DNA of 64,000 nt from Costus lasius (taxonomy: Eukaryota; Streptophyta; Magnoliopsida; Zingiberales; Costaceae): assembly GCA_027563935.2 (NCBI GenBank), contig CM050447.1, positions 82,445,461 through 82,509,460 on the forward strand. The letters are read 5' to 3'. Made by a program: the position numbers and the translations under genes. This document shows, in pieces, positions 56,243-64,000 of this stretch. Below the pieces are notes generated by a model that had not been told where the DNA came from, did no database searches, and saw only the letters and a list, made by a program, of their open reading frames with translations. Position 1 is the first letter of the stretch, and each line of letters opens with the position of its first letter.

Positions 56243-56700
56243 CCAAAAAGAATTACGGCCATAATTTGCCTTACGGCAATGCCATAATCTGCTCAGTTCG
56301 AAAAACATGGGCCGTAATATCTATACGGCAGTGCCTTAAACGTCTGAAAACTCTCGGGTCAAAAATCAGCCGTAATTACGGCACCATAAAAACAGTTACG
56401 GCAGTGCCATAAAAATGAGCAAAAATTTTTTTTATTTTATACACAAAATACAACAAGTAAAATTGTTTATAGTACTACCGTAATATGGGCCAAATTACAA
56501 AAACTCTCAGATAAAAAATCACGCGAAAATACGACCCATGAAAAGCATTATGGTAGTGCCGTAAAAGCAATAAAACTCTCGAAAAAATTTTGAAGTGAAA
56601 ATACGGCAAGTAATGTTACTTACGGTACTACCGTAATGGCCTCAAAACTTTCTGGTCAAAAACGAATCGAAATATCCATTACGGCAGTGTCGTATTTTAG
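56243..56700 (-). repeat. N3 internal palindrome cluster (TTACGGCA-TGCCGTAA type)
   Basis: Sites near 56252 (ATTACGGCCATAAT), 56318 (TACGGCAGTGCC), 56375 (TTACGGCACCATAA), 56396 (TTACGGCAGTGCC), 56548 (TTATGGTAGTGCCGTAA), 56618 (CTTACGGTACTACCGTAA) and 56678 (TTACGGCAGTGTCGTA). Phrases like AACTCTCGGGTCAAAAATC lie between them. Same words as in the LTRs but separate copies. Confidence 0.8.
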
Positions 56701-57048
56701 TACCAAACTCGATTTTACCTACAAAAAGAAAAGAAAAATTAACTCTAAAAATAAACTAAAATAGAAGAAACTAAGCTAAGTAAGAGTGCTTGGGTTGCTT
56801 CCCAAGAAGCACTAATTTAAAGGTCATTAGCTTGACCGTTCTGCACTCGGATTTGATCGTGGTGGTGCCTTCAGTCACCAGCCTGATTTCTCTTTGTTTT
56901 GTTCACTACTTCTAGGTACATAAGGCTCATTCAAGAAACAGTGTCCAACTTTACCTAAGATCTTCCTTCCTTTATCAAGCAATTTCGATCTTCCTTTTCT
57001 TCTTTGTCTTTTCTTCTTTCTCTTTTCAGAAATTGAATCAGTTTTCTC
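56701..57048 (-). other. N3 region between protease and palindrome cluster
   Basis: Holds the CTTGGGTTGCTTCCCAAG hairpin (56786-56803) and a purine-rich coding-strand stretch (56990-57040). The sequence near the hairpin is nearly the same as in N2 around 31020-31080. Confidence 0.55.
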
Positions 57049-59313
57049 CTAAAATTCTTCATTCACACACTCAGGAGAGATGCTTCCTTCAAAATTAGAG
57101 GTTTCATCAAATAAATTGTGCACATCACTAACAACATTATCAATTAAATCAATGCTACAACATGATCCTGAATATGATGCTTTTTTCAATGAATCTGTTA
57201 AATCAAACTCAATTATATTTTCACAAATATCAAACATGAGTTTTCCTTTCCTAACATCTATGACTGCACCTGCTGTGGCCATAAAGGATCTACCAAGTAT
57301 AATTGGATTCTTATAACTTTCCTCCATCTCAAGAACTACAAAATCTGCTGGAATAAAATACTTACCTACTTGAATTGGGACATTCTCTAAGGTTCCAACA
57401 GGATACTTTACCAAGCTATCAGCGAGCTGCAAAAATATTGAAGTTGGTTTAAGCTCTCCCATGTCCAATTTCCTGCAAATAGATAAAGGCATTAGGTTTA
57501 CACTAGCACCCAAATCACATAAGGCTCGGTCAAAAGCCATACTCCCATTAGAGAAACTACCTGGATCCTTTAATTTCGGTGGCAACTTGTTTTGGATAAT
57601 AGCACTACATTCTTCAGTTAAAGCCACAGTGCCATAGTCCTCTATCTTTCTCTTATTTGGCAAAATTTCTTTCAAAAATTTAGCATATGTGGGCATTTGA
57701 GATAAAGCTTCAGTGAATGGAATATAAATATAAAGTTTTTTCAAGACTTCAAAAAATTTCCCAAATTGCTTATCTAATTTTGCTTGAACTAATCTTTGGG
57801 GAAAAGGTATAGGTGGCCTATAAGGTGCAGGAGAACTAGGTTTAGAAACATCAATTTGACATGGCTCATCACCTTTAGGTTCATCACCCTTATGAGGTGG
57901 CAAACTACCATGGTGCACACGAGTAGGTTGTGTTTCTAAGCCCAGTTCATTGCTATGTTCTATGTTGGGCTCTTCCTAATTATAATCTAATCTACTCCTT
58001 AGTTCATCCAATTGTTTTCCACTCCTAGTTGTTATAGCATTACAATGCTCCCTGGGGTTTAATTTAGGTTTATCAGGTAATTTCCCTGGGGGTCTGTAAG
58101 ATGTGCTAGCTTGTTGTGTTATCTGGTTCTCTAGAATTTTATTATGGGCTGCTAAAGATCCTACTTGAGAAGCAAATTGGCTAACCAATCCTTTAAGATC
58201 TTCAATTTCCTTATTCTGATTTGTCATAAACTGATTTTGACTAGCCATAAATTTTTCAAGCATGGACTCTACACTAGAATTTTGGGGTTGGTTTTGATTT
58301 TGAATTTGTCTCTGTTGATATCCTCTATTCTTAGTTTGTCCCCCTACATGATTATTACTTTTCCAAGATAAATTGGGGTGGTTCCTCCATCCAGGGTTAT
58401 ATGTACTAGAGTAGGGATCAGTGTTTCTACTTTGATTGTATCCCCCCACAACATTAACTTGTTCAGTACCCTGATTAGCAATGACTTTACACTCTTCAGA
58501 ATAATGACCATTATTCCCACAAATATTACACACAACAGAAGATGAAACTACAGCAGTTTGCATTTGAAAAGAATCAAATCTATTACATAAAGAATCTACC
58601 TTTTCTGCCCAGGTGCGCCAACCATCACTTTCGTTCTTACCTTGAGGAGGTCGATACAGCACTCCTCTCTCTGTAGTCCACTGGTTGTGATTCAAAGCCA
58701 TCTCCTCCAGCAACTTGAAAGCATCTTCAATGGTTCTGCTCATGAGGGCTCCTCCTGCAGCAGCATCAATAGTCAAATGAGTATTATACAATAAACCATT
58801 ATAAAAAGTATGTATTAAAACCCAATTTTCAAGGCCATCGTGAGGACACTTCCGCTGTAAATCATTAAAATGCTCCCATGCCTCGCTAAAAGACTCGCCA
58901 TCCCACTGTGCAAAGCTTGTAATCTGGTTTCTTAACTGGATGGTCATGCTAAGTGGAAAGTACTTCATCAAGAAAGCATTAGATAGTTGTTCCCATGTGG
59001 TGAAGGTACCGATAGGTTGAGCTTGAAGCCATGAACGTGCTCGGTCCCTGAGAGAAAAAGGAAACAATCTTAGTTTCAATGCATCATTAGAAACACCATT
59101 AATCTTAATTGTATCACATAATTCAAGAAATAAAGCAAGATGTTGATTAGGGTCTTCAAGTGGAGATCCTCCAAACTAATTTTGTTGGATCATAGATAAA
59201 AAGGCAGGCTTGATCTAAAAATTGTTAGCCTCTATAACCGGTCTAGCAATGCTAGAGTGCATGTCCTACGGATTAGGGGCTGCATAGTCCCTAAGTGATC
59301 TTCTGTCTGCCAT
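57049..59313 (-). pseudogene. N3 gag-protease
   Basis: One continuous frame from ATG 59313 (MADRRSLRDYAAP) to 57049, interrupted by about four stops, one of them a TAG at about 57973 between gag and protease. The longest open gag part, 57976-59079, has the core FPFSLRDRARSWLQAQ, SNAFLMKYFP, FTTWEQL, a CCHC knuckle (C-NI-C-GNNG-H-YSEE-C at residues 184-197 of that part) and a Q/N-rich end. The protease, 57049-57918, has ALCDLGASVNLMP (catalytic D about residue 135) and VPIILGR-like NPIILGRSFMATAGAVIDV. Gag builds the particle and protease would mature it. RT and integrase are absent. Confidence 0.9.
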
Positions 59314-59540
59314 GACTACTTCTTCTTCCTGTCTCTCTTCAAATCTAAGTTTCCTGTGCAGTCTAAGAGTTTTGTTTATCTCAGGATCTAAAGGAACTAG
59401 AGGACTTGATCTAAGATTCCTGCGCATGCAAAAGTAAATAGATCAAATAAACTCAAAATAAGCAGAAAAGAACAGAAAACAGAAAATAAAACCTAGTCTA
59501 GCAATACTATCAATATCTTCAATATTGACAAAAATCAAGG

Positions 59541-59558
59541 TCCCCGGCAACAGTGCCA
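59541..59558 (-). promoter_or_regulatory. N3 primer-binding site (tRNA-Asp)
   Basis: Plus strand TCCCCGGCAACAGTGCCA differs from the tRNA-Asp 3' end at two bases; six bases from the 5' LTR. Confidence 0.85.
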
Positions 59559-59564
59559 AAAACT

Positions 59565-61485
59565 TGTTGTGTCCGTAAGTGCACGGATACTCGAAGTAAT
59601 AAATAAGATATCAAACCACAGAGACCTTGTTTATCAAGTACCGAATAATCGATTTCTCACTAGCTAGACAATCGAAAATGATGAAAGCAAACTATCAGAA
59701 ATTACACGAAAAAGTCAGACAGAGAAACTGGGACTAGGGTTTCATCCACCTAAATTTCTTTGACTAGATCCAAATAAGTGCTCATCAGTTTATTCTTATT
59801 ATGATAAAGATATAATTTACTTTATAAAGAAATCATCTCGCTTTCGCGCAGACTATTTACAAAGAACCAATCCTCACCTTCATGCAGAATTTATTCAATG
59901 CTAAGGATAAGTAAATCATTGACAAAAAACTCAAAGATCACTTTCGTGCATCCAAATTCTAAGTCAAACATCTCAAGTGAAAACCAAATACTTTCATACT
60001 TTAATTTTCACAAGTTCTACTTAAGGTTCTCCAATGATATGATACTTAATTTCTTACAGTATCATCATGTTTATTTCAATAACTCAATCCTAGATCAGAT
60101 TATCAACATGGCAATAAACTTCTAAAATCTAGAAATAAGAACAAACCTAATTTCATACGATGAGTTCCTAAATCATGATTCTAGGGTTCCAAGTTCTCGC
60201 AAGTCACTTTTCAGTCCATATCGCAAAAAGTCCAAAACATGCTAATAATATGAAGCTATAAAGAACTAAAGGCAATCATCACATAAGTAGAATTATCATA
60301 GTAAGATTATCCTCACGAAATAAAAAATATCTAGTCATTCGAAATTAAGGGGATTACACCCCTATATCCCAAAAAGTGTTTAAGCTAGCATAGCAAAAGA
60401 ATTACAATAAACCATAGTTTCAAAGGATTAGAAATCAAAGAGAAAGAGAAAATCTACTAACAACACCGCTGTAATGAAAATTACAGCCGTAATTTCGCTT
60501 GCTGAATAGTAGCGGCGACACTTCTTTCATTGATTCCTCCTCCGATCGATCTCCTTTCGCTCTGAAACTTCTAGGGTATGTTCTCCTTCTCTAGGCACAA
60601 CTTCCCCTCAAATTTCACGGCCGGAGAAGCACTATACACTTCGCGGTGGCGAAACCTAGGGCGGCGGTGAAGATCGTGATTTCTCTCTCAAACATTGATC
60701 AAAATTGGGGCTTTTCATGTGTGTCTCCTCCCTTCCATCTGATGAGTATTTTTCTTTTTATGGATCTCCAATTGATGGTCTAGATCGTCTGCAATCATCC
60801 ACGCAAAAATCGGGCTTCAATAAGTCCGGGAAAGTTGGCCGCCTGGGTTGTAATTACGGTCGTAATTTTGATTACGGCAGTGCCATATTTTATTCTGTGA
60901 AAAATCTGGAAAGAAACATGGGTCGTGAAAACAACCACAGCAGTGCCGTGATCATGCAAAATATTCTGTAAGAAAATCTCCTAGAATTACAGCCCGTAAT
61001 ATGGTTTACAGCAATGTCGTAAAATCGGCAAGACTTTCTAGTCAGAAATCATCCTATGGCCCGTAATCTGATTTACAATAGTGCCATAAAAGCTATAAAA
61101 TATTCTGTACAGAAATCGACCCAAAATACAGCAGTACTCAGAAATTACAGCAGTGCCATGGTTTAATCTATAGGTTCAGTAAAACCACGGTACCGTAATA
61201 TTAATTATGGCCCTGCCGTATTTTTGGTCTAAAGCTCTGATTTACATGAAATTTGACAGGTAATCTTCTCTTGATGATGAAAATTCATCTATGTATCTGA
61301 ATTGCTTGAAAACGCCTTAAAATCATATCTTTTTACCTAAAAATGATAGAAGAAAAAAACACAAAAAGGTGTAGATTCTGCAATATTTGATAAAAAAAGA
61401 CATAAAAATAAGCAAAAGAGCATGAATGTGACACAAAAAGACCTATAAAATGACACAAAATATACTATAAATTTTCGTGTCATCA
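59565..61485 (-). repeat. N3 5' LTR (1921 bp)
   Basis: TGTTGTGTCCGTAAGTGCACGG to TTTTCGTGTCATCA. Direct repeat of 50929-52849 with scattered substitutions and equal length. Palindrome cluster at 60845-61225; several palindromes are more eroded than in the 3' LTR (for example TTACAGCAATGTCGTAA for TTACGGTAGTGCCGTAA). Confidence 0.95.
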
Positions 61486-61490
61486 TGTAT

Positions 61491-62110
61491 GAGATCCAAT
61501 AAACCTCCTGCCCTCTCACCAGTCTTGGTGAGGGATGCTTTTGTCATCTTCCCCAATAAACAAGGCTCTCAAGTATCAAATTCCTTGAATCTAATAACCC
61601 ATTTGCATAGAGTTGTTGAATGTGATTCTTATTTATATGGGCTAATCGACAATGCCATAGGAAAGCACCAACTAAACCACTCAGTTTGATCCTTTTGTTA
61701 TTTATGTTACAAATAGAACTATCCATGTCTAAGACATATAATCCATTGCACAAAGTACCCTTCCCATAAAACATGTTTGCAAATGAAAAAGGACAAGAGT
61801 TCTCCTTTATTTCAAACTTAAATCCTTTCTTTGCTAAGCAAGGAATGGATACAATATTTTTAGTAAGTGAAGGTACATAATAGCAATGATCTAGTTCTAA
61901 TTGAAGTCCAGAAGGCAGGGAGAGAGTCAAAACTCCTACAACAATAGCAGCAACTTGTGCTCCGCTTCCAACTCGTAGGTCAATCTCTCCAGGCCGCACC
62001 GATCTACTTTTCCTTGAGCCACAGCATATTTGTACAAATATGAGCTCCACATGCGATATCCAATACCCATGTCATAGAAGTAGAAAGGTTGACTTCGGTA
62101 ACATAAATAC
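61491..62110 (-). pseudogene. Copia #3 protease and pre-integrase domain
   Basis: The frame 61544-62050 and its upstream continuation. Protease active-site region WVLDIACGAHIC near 62045-62070; RPGEIDLRVGSGAQVAA; CYYVPSLTKNIVSIPCL; then the GAG-pre-integrase part (LWHCRLAHINKNHI..L). It is directly continuous with integrase at 50928 once N3 is removed. Nonfunctional because of stops and the insertion. Confidence 0.8.
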
Positions 62111-62368
62111 CTGAGCTAAAGACAAGGCCTTGCCTTTCCACTCCTCATGCTGAAGTTGCACCATGTCCTTCAACATGTGAGGTGTCCCTCCACATGAATA
62201 GCACCTATTATTCCTAATTCTTTTCATCTTTATCTTCAATGTCTTAGTTAAGCCTTTCGGCTCAACGCATTGAATATCTACTTTAGGAGGGTTGAGCTCA
62301 ACCAAATCATCAAAGTGCTGCCTTAGATTATAAATAATCTCATAGGCACTCTTAGATTCATATTGCCC
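62111..62368 (-). pseudogene. Copia #3 gag C-terminus with damaged zinc knuckle
   Basis: The frame 62072-62305 includes CYSCGGTPHMLKDM, a CCHC knuckle whose last cysteine reads methionine. Upstream, the end of the UBN2-type domain (SAYEIIYNLRQHFDDLVE) runs into 62369. Confidence 0.65.
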
Positions 62369-62629
62369 TTAAAATTTAGGCGATATGTTAGTTAGCATCA
62401 AATTAGCAACCTCCAAAGTATCAGTCTGATACTTATCATAAGCATCCTTCTCAGCCACTGAGGCCGAGCATAGAAGTGGCTCAGGAATAGGCTGCTCAAG
62501 GACATAGAGGTTCCTCTCGAGCTTGAGCACAGTTCTCAAGTTCATATACCAATCTAGTAAGTTGGATCCAACCAACTAATCCCTTTCTAGGGTAGATCAC
62601 AGTGACCATCTCCTGTTGTTCGTAGACAT
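62369..62629 (-). pseudogene. Copia #3 gag N-terminus
   Basis: From ATG at 62629 (MSTNNRRWSL) with two early stops, then NLLDWYMNLRTVLKLERNLYVLEQPIP and KYQTDTLEVANLMLTNI. This is the plant Copia Gag (UBN2-type) core. It matches Copia #1 at 60-342. Confidence 0.8.
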
Positions 62630-64000
62630 TGTTCTACAACAACCAAGAAAAGTAGATTAGTACTATTTTAAATCATTTAAACTGGACTTGTTTTAAATGA
62701 TTATAGCTCCCAGTATTTTAATCGAATTGACAACCCACAAAGTCAATCGGGAAATTCGAGATTTCCTAGTGAGATGGGATCCTTATTCCACATGGGGCTT
62801 CGCATCCCACGAGGGTGGGATGAGATACACAAAGTGACTCATACTTCTTAAGGTGGGCACGCCGGCCGATTGCACTTGGCAACTCCCCTTATTGAGACAA
62901 TCTAGACATTTCATGTCCAGCAAGGGCTGGATACAGAACGAAACCCTAATCTCTCAATGATGCCTCTAGAGTTTCATCATGTGCCCAACACACATGAAAA
63001 ACTAGTCAAGTCCATTCCTAACCATTATGCCAGGGCCAACGAGTTTCCTTGCGAAAGCACGTCCAGGTTAAAACTGCACTGGGGAAACCATTATCACCAC
63101 ACACCTCCTAAAGATAAGTGGGTGTGTCTCACGAGGGTGGGAAACAGTTCACAACACCACTAATCGATAGCTTGATGAGGGCTATGCGTTAGAAGGCTAC
63201 TAGACTTGATATTTAGATTGAGGGTTTTTGAGGTCTCATCCTCTTAGTTTTATCTTATGTCTAACATTATAGGCATGCAATCCTATAGTGATAACGTAAA
63301 GATAAAACATCATAGGCATGTTTTGCTTTAACAATTAAGGAAAGCAGAAAAAGGGATAATGTGATCATAGCCCATTCAAGACATTGAACCAACTCATGCC
63401 AAAAGGGGTTCAACTCTTGACCTAGGACACAAGCCCCTAAAACTAGACCTAGCCTAGCCGACCTCTAGCTTGATCTTCAAGGTTGGCTCCAAAGTCCTTC
63501 TCACCATGGTTTAGCACTCAAACCCTAGAAGTAACCCCATGGGTTCGGCCAATGCCATGAGCCTCCTCCAAGAAAGATGCACCACCATGCAAGTGCCAAG
63601 ATAGCTAGCTCACAAGCCCTAAGGCTCGGCCATGCTTTCTTGCGCCCCCATGCATGCTTGCACCAACAAGGTTGATGCTTGTTGCGCCACCTTACAAGAT
63701 GCGCAACCAAGCAAGCATGCCCCATAGATTCAAGTAGGATGCGCCCCCTAATCTTCATCTTAAATTTTACAAAATAAAAGAAAAGAAAGGCGGCACGCAG
63801 GCCTCACATTAATACAACACAGGCATGCTAATGGGCTTGAATAATGATCACAACATCATGCACAAACAAGGTACTCATTCATGCAATTCTATATCCTCAT
63901 GAAAAACATAAAATCTAAAATTTTAGTTTCTCATTAAAACATGTCTTTCTTCCTCATCATCTTATCACAAATCTTTTGATTATTTAAGATTATGTTTCAT
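62630..64000 (-). mobile_element. Copia #3 leader, running off the window
   Basis: Non-coding sequence matching the Copia #1 leader at 343-578, 7227-7294 and 14489-15800. It holds GCATCCCACGAGGGTGGGATG near 62801. No LTR end (TGTTGGGAAA) or PBS is reached by 64000, so the leader exceeds 1.37 kb. The open frame at 63525-63758 has no motif. Confidence 0.65.

Larger units (their letters stand above)
50929..61485 (-). mobile_element. N3: Athila-like element with gag-protease and extra ORF but no RT/integrase
   Basis: A 10,557-bp minus-strand element in the Copia #3 integrase, with target duplication TGTAT (50924-50928, 61486-61490). Both LTRs are 1921 bp. The PBS is at 59541-59558. In coding order: gag-protease in one frame with a few stops, TTGGG..CCCAA hairpin, palindrome cluster, plant-transposon-type ORF, paired hairpins, 3' LTR. 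Protease style (ALCDLGASVNLMP), tRNA-Asp priming and the extra ORF fit the Athila/Tat side of Gypsy. No RT, RNase H or integrase motif is found anywhere in its internal 6.7 kb. Confidence 0.9.

Noticed and set aside
59541..59558. tRNA-Asp-like sequences as tRNA genes
   Set aside because: Only the last ~18 bases match and each abuts an LTR, so they are primer-binding sites.

Overview
The window is plant nuclear DNA made almost entirely of nested LTR retrotransposons. No host gene, rRNA, tRNA or CRISPR array is recognisable. The evidence is Ty1/Copia and Ty3/Gypsy polyprotein domains, TG...CA LTRs with 5-bp target duplications, and primer-binding sites (PBS) matching initiator tRNA-Met or tRNA-Asp. 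A large-genome flowering plant fits; nothing here fixes the species.

Layout, left half. A minus-strand Copia (called #2) is the oldest layer. It is seen as protease/pre-integrase (20154-20760), gag (22856-25285) and leader (34921-35391). A plus-strand Copia-type LTR (19274-20153) lies in it, and a second minus-strand Copia (#1: gag 60-342, long leader, PBS 17628, 5' LTR 17640-19273) abuts that LTR. Copia #1 was then hit by N1 (579-7226, a non-autonomous tRNA-Asp-primed element), G1 (7295-14488, a decayed Gypsy) and a solo LTR (15804-17539). Copia #2 also holds solo LTRs at 20766-22855, 23233-24932 and 35392-36882, plus a solo Copia LTR (25291-34915) that is split by N2 (25407-33060).

Layout, right half. 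Copia #3 (minus strand, 3' LTR at 38754, still running at 64000) is split by two elements. G2 (about 41883-50277) is a young Gypsy chromovirus with a nearly open gag-pol. N3 (50929-61485) is 10.6 kb with identical-length 1921-bp LTRs. It carries gag-protease and a plant-transposon-type extra ORF, but no reverse transcriptase or integrase that I can see.

The most unusual signal is shared by N1, N2, N3 and two solo LTRs. Each has its own short palindromic word repeated in clusters, in the LTR and (where an internal region exists) again inside the element at the same relative place: after the gag-like ORF and a TTGGG..CCCAA hairpin. The three elements also share paired hairpins near the 3' LTR, with compensatory base changes. 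N1 and N2 share a conserved, unrecognised C-terminal peptide. Together they look like a related group of non-autonomous tRNA-Asp elements, built of a short zinc-knuckle Gag plus structured RNA/DNA modules, which would need enzymes from another element.
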